Source: Archangiaceae bacterium
Lineage (GTDB): Bacteria > Myxococcota > Myxococcia > Myxococcales > Myxococcaceae
Direction of reading: 5' to 3'
Assembly (NCBI GenBank): GCA_016714225.1
Contig: JADJNS010000010.1
Location: forward strand, 1 to 64,000
DNA length: 64,000 bases
Shown here: piece after piece, positions 54,842 to 63,280 of the stretch
Numbering within the stretch: the stretch's first letter is position 1
How the letters are laid out: each line of letters starts with the position of its first letter
Program-made: the position numbers and the translations under genes
The notes under the pieces: model-generated
The model's input: the letters and a program-made list of their open reading frames with translations, nothing else
The model's database searches: none
What the model was told of the DNA's origin: nothing

Positions 54842-55195
54842 ATGGGCTTCTCGGCGCTCTCTTCACCGTATTCCATCGCTGCGAGCGGGCTCGGCGCCGC
54901 CAGCACCCGGCTCGCGGTCAGCGCGAACAACGTGGCCAACGCGCGAACCGACGGCTTCGACGCCGCGCGCGCCGACGCCAGCGAGCTCGGCAGCGGCGGA
55001 GTGCGCATCTCCATCTCGCCCGAAGCGCGCGCCCGCGCCGCAGGGGCGCCGCCGGGCTCGAGCACCGACCTGATTCGAGAGACCACCAACCAGGTGCTGT
55101 CGCGGGTCGCCCTTGCGGCGAACTTGAAGACGCTGAGCACCGCGCAGGAGCTCGACGCCACCTTGATGGCGCTGGGCTCGGGCTCGAGAGACTGA
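54842..55195 (+). CDS. Orphan flagellar rod/hook-like protein
   Basis: This 117-residue protein has the N-terminal Flg_bb_rod signature (SIAASGLGAASTRLAVSANN, then VANARTDGFDAARA) and the C-terminal Flg_bbr_C pattern (LIRETTNQVLSRVALAANLK, TLSTAQELDATLMAL). The size matches FlgB/FlgC-type rod proteins. No other flagellar gene is in the window, and myxobacteria move by gliding, so this is either a remnant or a re-purposed axial protein. It starts at ATG 54842 and ends 16 nt before the convergent BNR gene. Confidence 0.8.
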   Translation: MGFSALSSPYSIAASGLGAASTRLAVSANNVANARTDGFDAARADASELGSGGVRISISPEARARAAGAPPGSSTDLIRETTNQVLSRVALAANLKTLSTAQELDATLMALGSGSRD

Positions 55196-55211
55196 AAAAG
55201 GGGCCCGGGCT

Positions 55212-56462
55212 TCAGCGCCGGCGCTGGCTCGCCCAAGCCATCGCGACCAGCGCGAGCGCCATCGCCGCCAGCGTGGTGGGCGCCGTGCTGCAGCCTGACG
55301 GCGCGGGCGTGACGAGGGTGGGAGGCACGCCGGCGTCGACCGGCTCGCTCACGCTGCCCGCGTCGAGGGGCGGCGAGGGTGGCAGCGTGGCCTTGATGTA
55401 CGAAGAGAACAGCGGCGTGCAGGTGGCCTCGACGTGGGTGCCGGGGCAGTGGGCGACCGACGAGATGCGTTGCCAGGTGAGCAGCGGCTGCAGCTGCCCC
55501 GAGCTGCCCAGTTCGGCGATGGCGTACCCGTCGACCTCGGGCCAGCCGCACGCGTAGTTGTGGCCGCCGAGGCGGTCGATGCACGCCCACCGGGTGGGCG
55601 AGGCGAGCGGGGCGAAGGTCACCCCGTCGGTGGAGTGGAAGATGCGCGAGTCGGCCGACACCCACAGCCCGCCGGGCGCGATGACCGCGCTGCGCAGCAG
55701 GTCTTCGGTGTCGAACAGCGGCGTCCAGGTGTCGCCGCGGTCGGCGCTGCGCACGAAGTACGAGCGCAGGGGGTCGGTGGTCTGCACCGCGGCGTAGAGC
55801 ACGTCGGGGTCGTCGGGAGACACCGCCATCAGCCGAAACGAGCCCCGCACCGGCAGCGCGGTCGTGACGTCGACCCGGGTGAACGCGTCACCCCCGTCGT
55901 CGCTGCGGAAGAGAAAGGCCGTGAGGTCGGGGCGAAACCACCAGGCCGCGGCGTAGACGCGCGCAGGCCGGCTCGGCGCGACGCGCACGGTGGTGAAGAG
56001 CAGCGCGTTGCTGGCGACCGGCAGCTGGGCCCACGTCGCGCCTTCGTCGGTCGAGCGCCACAGCGCGTTGCTCACTCCGTACTTCGCGCTGGCGGCGTAG
56101 AGGGTGCCGCCCTGCGAGGTGAGGTCGGCGACTCCGGGGCCCATGCCGCCGTCGGCTGGCGGGGCGAAGGTGGGGTGCTGCGACCAGGTGCAGCCCTCGT
56201 CGGTCGAGACGTAGAGCCCGGTGAGGTCGCCGCCCAGCAGCTTGCCCGAGCCGGTCACCACCCAGACCGGCTGCGCGGCGGGCGGGTAGCCGATGGCCTC
56301 GTCGCAGACGTACTGCCAGCTGGCGCCGTCGTCTCTGCTGAGCAGCACCCCGAACGAGGTGCCCGCCAGGTAGCCGCCCGGCGTGCCCGGCTTGGCGAGC
56401 AGCTGGTAGGCGAGCGGGTACTGGCCGTGCGCGAGCAGCAGGGCGGCGGTGAAGGCGAGCAT
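55212..56462 (-). CDS. BNR/sialidase-like repeat protein with MYXO-CTERM-like tail
   Basis: This 416-residue secreted protein has signal MLAFTAALLLAHGQYP. Asp-box-type motifs recur every 40-60 residues (SRDDGASWQYV, STDEGCTWSQ, STDEGATWAQ, RSDDGGDAFTRV, RSADRGDTWTPLF), typical of BNR propellers. The C-terminus is SGCSTAP, then a hydrophobic stretch (TTLAAMALALVAMAWA) and SQRRR, which fits the MYXO-CTERM surface-sorting signal. It is presumably exported and attached to the cell surface. No sialidase catalytic residues were identified. Confidence 0.82.
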   Translation of the reverse strand: MLAFTAALLLAHGQYPLAYQLLAKPGTPGGYLAGTSFGVLLSRDDGASWQYVCDEAIGYPPAAQPVWVVTGSGKLLGGDLTGLYVSTDEGCTWSQHPTFAPPADGGMGPGVADLTSQGGTLYAASAKYGVSNALWRSTDEGATWAQLPVASNALLFTTVRVAPSRPARVYAAAWWFRPDLTAFLFRSDDGGDAFTRVDVTTALPVRGSFRLMAVSPDDPDVLYAAVQTTDPLRSYFVRSADRGDTWTPLFDTEDLLRSAVIAPGGLWVSADSRIFHSTDGVTFAPLASPTRWACIDRLGGHNYACGWPEVDGYAIAELGSSGQLQPLLTWQRISSVAHCPGTHVEATCTPLFSSYIKATLPPSPPLDAGSVSEPVDAGVPPTLVTPAPSGCSTAPTTLAAMALALVAMAWASQRRR

Positions 56463-56608
56463 CGCCGCACTACCTAACCTCGCTGATCGACCCCGCGCAG
56501 GCGCTCACCGGGTCGTAACCGCCCTTGCCATCTGCCCTGAAAACGCTGGCGTAAGGCACCATTATCACTTGGAATACGCAACCGTGGGGCCGCCCTGTCC
56601 GACAATGT

Positions 56609-57376
56609 GTGATGCGCTGGTTCTCAGGCATCGCCCTCGCGCTGGTCTTGTGGCCGATGGCCGCGCGCGCGCAGCTGTTCGGCGACCTCGACGCGTACGA
56701 CGCGTACCTGCAGCAGGTTCAGCAGCAGATGATGCTCGACCTCGAGCGCCGCAACGCGCAGCAGTACCGCGAGCAGCAGTACGAGCAGCAGCGGCGCGCG
56801 CAAGACGACGCCGAGCGCCTCTTCCGCCAGCAGCAGCAGCACGCGCTCGACGAAGACCGCATCGACGACGAGAACCGTGAGCGCGAGCTCGAAGACGACC
56901 GCGAGCTCGAAGAGCGCCGGGAGGACGAGCTCGACGACCGCCGCATCGACGACGCGCGGCTCGAGCGCACGCGCGACGACGACCAGCGCCTGCGCCGCTA
57001 CGACGAGCTGCGCCGCCAGCTCGAGCAGCAGCGCCGCGACCAGCAGGACAAAGAGCGGCGCTACGAGGGCCAGCGCCGCGACGAGCAGGACAAGCAGCGC
57101 ATCGCCGAGCAGCAGCGCCGCGACCAGCAAGACAAAGACCGCCGCTTCGAGCAGCAGCGCCGCGACCAGCAGTACAAAGAGCGCATCTTCGAGCAGCAGC
57201 GGCTCGAGCAGCTGCGCCGCTACGAGCAGGACAAGCAGCGCCGCTTCGAAGAGCAGCGCCGCTACGAAGAAGACAAGCGGCGGCAGTACGAAGAGCAGCG
57301 CCGCCGCCAGGAAGACGACCGCCGCCGCCGCGACGAAGAAGACCGCCGGCGCCGCGACGAAGCCTCGCGCCGCTGA
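56609..57376 (+). CDS. Gln/Arg/Glu/Asp-rich repetitive coiled-coil exported protein
   Basis: This 255-residue protein has signal MMRWFSGIALALVLWPMAARA. After it almost every residue is Q, R, E or D, with frequent K, L and Y. Units of about 10-14 residues based on QQRRDQQDK, RRYEEDK and EEDRRRRDE repeat for 200 residues. The composition predicts a single long charged helix or coiled coil in the periplasm. No family was recognised. The periodic codons (CAGCAGCGCCGCGAC) create a very long antisense open frame that is not a gene. Confidence 0.75.
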   Translation: MMRWFSGIALALVLWPMAARAQLFGDLDAYDAYLQQVQQQMMLDLERRNAQQYREQQYEQQRRAQDDAERLFRQQQQHALDEDRIDDENRERELEDDRELEERREDELDDRRIDDARLERTRDDDQRLRRYDELRRQLEQQRRDQQDKERRYEGQRRDEQDKQRIAEQQRRDQQDKDRRFEQQRRDQQYKERIFEQQRLEQLRRYEQDKQRRFEEQRRYEEDKRRQYEEQRRRQEDDRRRRDEEDRRRRDEASRR

Positions 57377-57439
57377 CTGGAGCGCGACGAGGGGGGGCGG
57401 GGAGATTCCCCAAAGCGAATGGGCTAGACCTTTGCCCTG

Positions 57440-59905
57440 ATGAGCACTCCCTGGACCTACAAGACCTTCGTCGCCGACGCGCTCACCCGCGTGAAAGAAA
57501 TCTCCTGCGAAGAGGCGCACCAGAAGCGCGGCCCCGGAGTCGTCTTCCTCGACCTGCGCGAGGCAGACGAGGTGGGCCTGGGCACGCTGCCGGGCGCGGT
57601 GGCGCTGCCCCGCGGCCTGCTCGAGAAGCACGTCGGCGACCACGTGCCCGACAAGGGCACCACGCTCTATCTCTACTGTTCCACCGGCAACCGCTCGGCG
57701 CTGGCCGGCGACGTGCTGCAGAAGATGGGCTACGCGAACGTCTTCAACCTGCAGGGCGGCATCGAGCGCTGGCAGCACCTCGGCTTGCCCATCGACGGCG
57801 TGCCGGTGGCGTGCGCGGCGCCGGGCAAGCTGACCTGGGCCCAGGTGCGCGGCGAGTTTCCCATCACCACCCGCCGGGTGCCGGTGCTGGGCAGCGGCGA
57901 GCGGCCGCTCGTCTACCTCGACCACGCCGCGTCGACCCACCCGCCCCTGAGCGTGCTCCGCGCGTACACCGAGTTCATGGAGCGCGAGTACAGCAACGTG
58001 CACCGCGGCACCCACCTGCTCTCGCGCAAGGCCACCGAGCGCTTCGAAGAGGCCTACTACGTCATCGCCGACTACCTCGGCGCCGAGCTGAAGAACGGCT
58101 GCGTGGTGTTCACCCAGAACACCACCCACGCCATCGACCTGGCCAGCCACGTGATGCAGCACCGCCCCGGCAAGGTGCTCACCACCGAGATGGAGCACCA
58201 CAGCAACGAGCTGCCCCACCGCGCCCGGGGGCCGGTCTTGCGCGCCCGCGTCAACGGCGTGGGAGAGCTCGACCTCAACCACGTCGAAGAGCTCTTGCGA
58301 AAGAACGACGTGAAGCTGTTCTGCGTGACCGCCGGCTCGAACGTCACCGGCATCATGCCTCCGCTGGGGCAGCTGGCCCGGCTGGCGCACGACCACGGCG
58401 CGCTGATTCTGGTCGACGCGGCGCAGGCGCTGGCGCGCATCAAGCTCGACGTGAAGCCGTTCGGTCACCCCGAGCACATCGACTTTCTGGCCGGCGCAGG
58501 CCACAAGGCCTACGCGCCGTTCGGCGCCGGCTTCCTCTACGGGCCGCGCGCGGTGCTCGACGAGGCGGCGCCGTACCTGCCCGGTGGCGGCACCGCGGCC
58601 AACGTCACCTCGCACGGCGTCGAGTACATGAAGGCGCCCGACCGGCACCACGGCGGCACACCGAACATCGGCGGCGTGGTGGCGATGGCGCGGGCGCTGC
58701 AGTTCATCGAGAACATCGGCCGCGACGAGGTGCGCGCCCACGAGCTCAAGCTCACCCAGCAGGCGCTCGATGGCTTGAAGCGCATCGGCGGGGTCACCGT
58801 GTACGGGCCGGCCGACGCGAGCGCGCGGCTGGGCGTGGTGACCTTCAACGTCGACGGGGTGAGCGAGCTGCTCACCGCCGCGGTGCTGAGCGAAGAGGGC
58901 GCGCTGGCGGTTCGCAACGGCCGCTTCTGCTCGCACCTCTACGTGTCGCGGCTGCTCGAGGGCCAGGTGAAGCAGACCCGGCAAGACGGTGAGGCGGGCG
59001 TGCAGCCGACCGGCATGGTGCGCGCCAGCGTCGGGCTCTACAACGACGAGAGCGACGTGCACCGGCTGCTCGAGTTCGTCGACCGGGTGAAGCACCGCAA
59101 GTGGGTGGGCCGCTACCGCACCAGCGGAGACTCGGTCAGCGCCGCGTTCGCCGGCCGCTGCGCCGACAAGTGGATGGAGGCCTCCATCGACGGCGACCCG
59201 CTGCTCGAGCCGGTGCTGCAAGACGCGCCGGGCTACCACTTCGAGGTGCTGCAGCCCGACTCGGCCTCGCGCACCTACCTGGTGGCCGACCTCTCGACCG
59301 GCGAGGCCGCGTTGGTCGACCCGCTGCGCGAGCGCGTCGACTCGTACCTCGACCTGCTCTCGCAGAAGAAGCTGCGGCTCAAGTACACCATCGAGACCCA
59401 CACCCACGCCGACCACCTGAGCGGCTCGCCGCGGCTCAAAGAGCTGACCGGCGCGAAGATGCTGATGCACTCGGCGGCGACCAGCGCGTGCGTCGACCAG
59501 CAGCTCGAAGACGGCAACCTCATCATGGTGGGCGGCGTGCGCATCGAGGTGCTGCACACCCCCGGGCACACCAACGACAGCATCTGCCTGGTGCTGCCCG
59601 ACCGGGTGCTCACCGGTGACACCCTGCTCATCGGCTCGTGCGGCCGCACCGACCTGCCCACCGGCAACAGCGAGAAGCTGTTCGAGAGCCTGCAGCGGCT
59701 CTTGTCGCTGCCCGACCACGTGCTGGTGCTGCCCGCCCACGACTACGACGGGCGCCGCGCCTCGACCGTCGGCCGCGAGCGCAAGAACAACCACCGCCTC
59801 AAGCTGGCGACGCGCGGTGAGTTCGTCGCCTCGATGGCCGCCTCGCAGCTCCCCAAGCCGCCCGGCATGGCCGAGGTGCTGCAGACCAACCAGCAGTGCA
59901 GCTGA
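57440..59905 (+). CDS. Rhodanese - cysteine desulfurase - persulfide dioxygenase fusion
   Basis: This 821-residue protein carries three complete sulfur-handling modules. Rhodanese: residues about 15-118, with Cys80 in YLYCSTGNRSALAG. Class V aminotransferase of the SufS/CsdA type: about 150-560, with PLYDHAAST-like start VYLDHAAS, TEMEHHSNELP, PLP Lys356 in GAGHKAYAPFG and the substrate-sulfur Cys497 in VRNGRFCSHLY. Metallo-beta-lactamase fold of the ETHE1/persulfide dioxygenase type: about 595-800, with THTHADH (His654, His656, Asp658, His659), His710, Asp727 and His767 in PAHDYDGR. All key residues are present. I infer that it liberates sulfur from cysteine, passes persulfide to rhodanese or glutathione, and oxidises it to sulfite. 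Confidence 0.93.
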   Translation: MSTPWTYKTFVADALTRVKEISCEEAHQKRGPGVVFLDLREADEVGLGTLPGAVALPRGLLEKHVGDHVPDKGTTLYLYCSTGNRSALAGDVLQKMGYANVFNLQGGIERWQHLGLPIDGVPVACAAPGKLTWAQVRGEFPITTRRVPVLGSGERPLVYLDHAASTHPPLSVLRAYTEFMEREYSNVHRGTHLLSRKATERFEEAYYVIADYLGAELKNGCVVFTQNTTHAIDLASHVMQHRPGKVLTTEMEHHSNELPHRARGPVLRARVNGVGELDLNHVEELLRKNDVKLFCVTAGSNVTGIMPPLGQLARLAHDHGALILVDAAQALARIKLDVKPFGHPEHIDFLAGAGHKAYAPFGAGFLYGPRAVLDEAAPYLPGGGTAANVTSHGVEYMKAPDRHHGGTPNIGGVVAMARALQFIENIGRDEVRAHELKLTQQALDGLKRIGGVTVYGPADASARLGVVTFNVDGVSELLTAAVLSEEGALAVRNGRFCSHLYVSRLLEGQVKQTRQDGEAGVQPTGMVRASVGLYNDESDVHRLLEFVDRVKHRKWVGRYRTSGDSVSAAFAGRCADKWMEASIDGDPLLEPVLQDAPGYHFEVLQPDSASRTYLVADLSTGEAALVDPLRERVDSYLDLLSQKKLRLKYTIETHTHADHLSGSPRLKELTGAKMLMHSAATSACVDQQLEDGNLIMVGGVRIEVLHTPGHTNDSICLVLPDRVLTGDTLLIGSCGRTDLPTGNSEKLFESLQRLLSLPDHVLVLPAHDYDGRRASTVGRERKNNHRLKLATRGEFVASMAASQLPKPPGMAEVLQTNQQCS

Positions 59906-59912
59906 GGGGGAG

Positions 59913-60091
59913 ACCGGCAGGGTGAGCTTTGTCGAACCCTGCTGTCGCTCGCCGAAGGCTTCAGGCGCAGATGCTCCATCGTATGAGGGCGCGCGCCGTG
60001 CTGCTTGATGCCCGGAGTATGTGCTGCCCAGCGTGCATGCGGTGACGGCACCCGTTCGACTGCGGCCTTCGGCCTCCGCTCAGGGTGCGCG
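59913..60091 (+). repeat. Interspersed repeat family 2, copy 2
   Basis: Aligns with the minus strand of 49146-49335. Indels disturb any shared reading frame, although a short MSxVEPC-RSPKA-like peptide could be read from both. It fills the space between the sulfur-fusion gene and the DUF4386-like gene. Confidence 0.85.
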
Positions 60092-60122
60092 GGCACTCGC
60101 CGTCGAGCGGTGGCTGCTGGCG

Positions 60123-61598
60123 ATGGTGCTCATTCACGTCGCGGCGATGCTCTCGATGGCGCTGGTGCTCGCGCGCTTTCTTCCCGGCGGAGGCATCGCC
60201 GACGACGCCGAGCGGGTGCGGCTGCTCGCCGAGCACCCGTGGCTGTTCCGGCTGGGGTGGCTGCCCTGGCAGCTGACGGCGCTGGTCGACTTCATCTTCG
60301 CGCTCGTGCTGGTGCGCGCGCCGTATCTCCCGCGCGCGCTGACGGTGCCCGCGCTGCTGTTGACGTGCGTGGCCATCGTCCCCGACCAGTACGCGCAGGC
60401 CGTCTGGGTCACGCACGGCATCGCGCTCGCGAGCGGCGACCTCGCCACCTACCTCGCCTGGGAGCGCCCCACCTTTCTGCTCACCGCCGGCTGGGGCGCC
60501 TGCGGCTACACCCTCGGCACGCTGGTGATGCTGGCGGCGTTCTACCGGGCGAAGGTGTGGAGCGTGGCCCTGCAGCGCGCGACGCTGGTGTTCTGCGTGG
60601 CGATGGTCCCCGCGGCGGTGTCTCCGCTGGTGCCGCTGGGCATACCGCCTCCGGTGGTGGCGGTGCTGAACGCGCTCGGCTTCTCGGTGCTGCTGGTGCT
60701 CTACGCCACGCTGCTCGAGGTGGTGCTGGGCCGGCGCATCGCCGACGAGGCGCACGGGCGCTGGGCCCCGTGGCGGCTGCCCTTCGGCGGAGTGCTGGCC
60801 GGCGCGCTCGAGCGGGTGGCGCGCAGCCGCTTCTTCTACGCGCTGCTCGAGCCGGTGCCGGTGGTGGCGATGGTGAGCGACATCACCGACGTCATCTACG
60901 TGAGCTACCTGCTCGACGCCGCCAGGCTCGAGCCGCTGGTGCCGCCGGGGCTCACGCTGCAGCGCCTGGGCCCGCAGCAGAACAAGGCGGTGTTCACCTT
61001 CTTGAGCTACCGGCACGGGAGCTTCGGCTTTCGCTTCCTCGGCCCGTTGCGGCGGCTCTCACCCAGCGCGATTCAGACCAACTGGCGCATTCACGTCACC
61101 GACCCGGTGCGAAGGCGCGACGGCATCTTCTTTCTCACCAACGCCATCGACAACCTGCCCCAGGCGCTCGGCGCGCGGCTGTTCAGCGAGGGCATGCCGA
61201 TGCACGTGCTGCACGAGGCCCGGCTGACCCGTGAAGGCGACGCGCTGGCGCTCGCGCTCGAGCCCGGGCGCGGCACGGCTCCCGACGCGCGCGTGCAGGT
61301 GCGGCGCTCGCCGCGGCGCGAGCTGCCGCCCGACTGGGCCGAGGTGTTCGGCTCGTTCGACGCGATGCTCGAGTACGTGGTGCCGCAGAACCGCGCGCTC
61401 TCGTCGCAGCCGTACCGGAGCCGCATCACCCGGCAGGAGATCGACCTGCCCATCGCCACCGCCGACTGCACGCTGCTCGAGGGCACGGTCGAGTCGCAGG
61501 CCGCGCGCGCCATCGCCGCAGACGCTGCGCCGCTGTGCTTCCACGTGCCGAAGGTCGGGTTCCTCTTCTCCGAAGAGGTGCACGAGCCGAGCGGCTGA
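60123..61598 (+). CDS. DUF4386-like membrane protein fused to a DUF2071-like domain
   Basis: The N-terminal part (about 220 residues) has six to seven membrane segments (MVLIHVAAMLSMALVLARFL, LTALVDFIFALVLVRA, AVWVTHGIALASGDLATYLA, GTLVMLAAFYRA) resembling DUF4386. After a linker, the C-terminal 250 residues (from DVIYVSYLLDAARLEPLVPP) resemble the DUF2071/acetoacetate-decarboxylase-like fold: FTFLSYRHGSFGFRFLGPLR, NWRIHVTDPVRRRDGIFFLT and NRALSSQPYRSRITRQEI. No catalytic Lys was recognised. The start at ATG 60123 is chosen because upstream codons lie in a repeat; a GTG at 60021 is in frame. Confidence 0.7.
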   Translation: MVLIHVAAMLSMALVLARFLPGGGIADDAERVRLLAEHPWLFRLGWLPWQLTALVDFIFALVLVRAPYLPRALTVPALLLTCVAIVPDQYAQAVWVTHGIALASGDLATYLAWERPTFLLTAGWGACGYTLGTLVMLAAFYRAKVWSVALQRATLVFCVAMVPAAVSPLVPLGIPPPVVAVLNALGFSVLLVLYATLLEVVLGRRIADEAHGRWAPWRLPFGGVLAGALERVARSRFFYALLEPVPVVAMVSDITDVIYVSYLLDAARLEPLVPPGLTLQRLGPQQNKAVFTFLSYRHGSFGFRFLGPLRRLSPSAIQTNWRIHVTDPVRRRDGIFFLTNAIDNLPQALGARLFSEGMPMHVLHEARLTREGDALALALEPGRGTAPDARVQVRRSPRRELPPDWAEVFGSFDAMLEYVVPQNRALSSQPYRSRITRQEIDLPIATADCTLLEGTVESQAARAIAADAAPLCFHVPKVGFLFSEEVHEPSG

Positions 61599-61611
61599 GC
61601 GGCCCTGCACG

Positions 61612-63075
61612 CTACTGGTAGAGCGCGGGGTCGAGGCAGTAGCCGTCGACGGGGGCGCAGACGCCGTTCTTGCAGGTCCCCAGCCAGCACTCCTGGGTGT
61701 CGCGACCCGAGCACGAGTCGCCCACCGCGCGCGTCGGGGCGCAGGTGCGCGAGCCCTGGCTGCAGAATGACCGAATCCCGCAGATGAAGAGACCCGACGG
61801 GTCGCACGACTCTCCGATGGCCTTGGGCGCGATGCAGACGCGCGTGGTCGGGTCGCAGATGTCGCCGTGCGCGAAGTCGCAGCTCAAGCGGGTGGGGTCG
61901 CACGCGGCGCCGCGGGCGCGCGGAGCCGCGCAGCGCGCCGTCTTCGGGTCGCACCACCCCTCGAGGCAGAGGGCCAGCGTGTCGCACGGGTCGCCGAGCT
62001 TCGGCAGGCCCCCGCAGGTGCCCATGCCGCCGTCGTAGGGGTACGACGGCGCGCCATGACAGAGCAGCCCCGCCGCGCAGTCTGAGGTGGTGAAGCAGCT
62101 CGTGCCGCTGCCGCTTCGCGCCGCGCAGTGGCCACCGTCGGTCGCGCGAGGGGGGGCGTCGCAGCGCAGGTCGCCCGGGCAGGTGTTGTAGACCCTGGGC
62201 TCGTCGCAGGGCTGCCCGAGCCCGCCGGCGGGCCGAACAGCGCAGTGGCCGCCGAGGCAGGCGAGGCCGCTGCGGCACTGTTGGCTCGAGCTGCAGGTCG
62301 CGCCTTCGCCCTGCCTCGCCACGCACCGGTCGGTGCTCGAGTCGCAGAACGCGCCGGGCGTGCAGGGCGCCAGGTCGGCGCTCGAGCCGCCGTCGACCGA
62401 CCGACAGAACGCTCCGGGCGGCAGCCACTCGACGCAATAGTCCGAGCTGGTGCGGGTCAGCTCTGGCCGGCAGTCGGCGACGAAGACGCCGCCGTTCGAC
62501 TTCTCGCCGGGACCCTTGCGGCGGGTGCACACGCCCGGGCAGGTCGCGGTGGCGTCGCAGTAGTCGGCGCTGCCACAGTCGAAGCTGCCCAGAAGCTGCT
62601 GGTAGCAGGCTCCGCCCGTCGCGACCTGGCCGACGAAGACGTCGGCGCAGGGGAAGCTCAGGTTCGCGCCACAGGCGGCGGTGCGGGTGGAGTCGACGCA
62701 ACGCCGTGCCGCGGCAGGGTCGAACCGCATGCGGCCGGCGGTGATGCTGTATTTGTTCAGCGCCGCGAGCGAGAGACAGAGGGGCTGCAGCAGCGGAGCG
62801 GCCACCGCCATGCACCCGCTCGCGGTGCTGTACTCGCCGCAGCGCGCCGCCTGGTCACAGTACGCCGCGACGTCATCGGCACAGAAGGCGCGCTGGTCAT
62901 CAGGCACGTCGTACCCGCCGTCGGGCAAGAGGCCAGGCGCCGAGCCGCCGGTGCCTCCCCGGCCGTTGCTGCCGCCCTCACCTCCGGAGCCACCCGTGCC
63001 ACCGGGGCCTCCTGGGGAGCATGCGAGCAGCGTGAGCAGCATCAGGAACAGCACCGGCAGGGCACGTCGTTTCAT
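61612..63075 (-). CDS. Cys-rich repeat lipoprotein, complete paralog
   Basis: This 487-residue protein has signal MKRRALPVLFLMLLTLLAC with lipobox LLAC. A Gly/Ser linker (GGPGGTGGSGGEGGSNGRGG) precedes a long region of dickkopf-like Cys modules with the pattern GxxCxxxxxCxxGLxCxxxxC (ATCSSSQQCRSGLACL, TSCFTTSDCAAGLLCHG, DPCDTLALCLEGWCDP, ESCDPSGLFICGIRSFC). More than 40 cysteines suggest a disulfide-rich surface protein. A paralog lies directly upstream on the same strand (63281 onward), sharing the PSYPYDGGMGTCGG block. Confidence 0.82.
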   Translation of the reverse strand: MKRRALPVLFLMLLTLLACSPGGPGGTGGSGGEGGSNGRGGTGGSAPGLLPDGGYDVPDDQRAFCADDVAAYCDQAARCGEYSTASGCMAVAAPLLQPLCLSLAALNKYSITAGRMRFDPAAARRCVDSTRTAACGANLSFPCADVFVGQVATGGACYQQLLGSFDCGSADYCDATATCPGVCTRRKGPGEKSNGGVFVADCRPELTRTSSDYCVEWLPPGAFCRSVDGGSSADLAPCTPGAFCDSSTDRCVARQGEGATCSSSQQCRSGLACLGGHCAVRPAGGLGQPCDEPRVYNTCPGDLRCDAPPRATDGGHCAARSGSGTSCFTTSDCAAGLLCHGAPSYPYDGGMGTCGGLPKLGDPCDTLALCLEGWCDPKTARCAAPRARGAACDPTRLSCDFAHGDICDPTTRVCIAPKAIGESCDPSGLFICGIRSFCSQGSRTCAPTRAVGDSCSGRDTQECWLGTCKNGVCAPVDGYCLDPALYQ

Positions 63076-63280
63076 GACGGCACGACACCGGGGTCCGGGG
63101 CCGAGTGAAGCGCTTCGACGACCCGGCACGGGCCGTTCATTCGGGTGACACGGTTTGTGTGACGCAGCCCTCGGGGCGCGCACAGAAACTCAGGTGCCGC
63201 GGCTCGAGGCTCGAGCGGGGTTCATCAACCAGGGCACCGACCAAGAACCGCTCTACCGGTCAGCGCCTGCTCGGCAGGCC

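Noticed and set aside
57398..57415. GGGGA-GAT-TCCCC inverted repeat before the sulfur fusion
   Set aside because: Only a 5-bp stem in G/C-rich sequence; too short to support as a regulatory site.
56624..59794. Antisense open frame of 1056 codons opposite the Gln/Arg-rich gene and the sulfur fusion
   Set aside because: It is a product of high GC3 and the repetitive CAG/CGC codons on the other strand; the translation is His/Val/Arg/Ala-rich with no domain, and it crosses two convincing genes.
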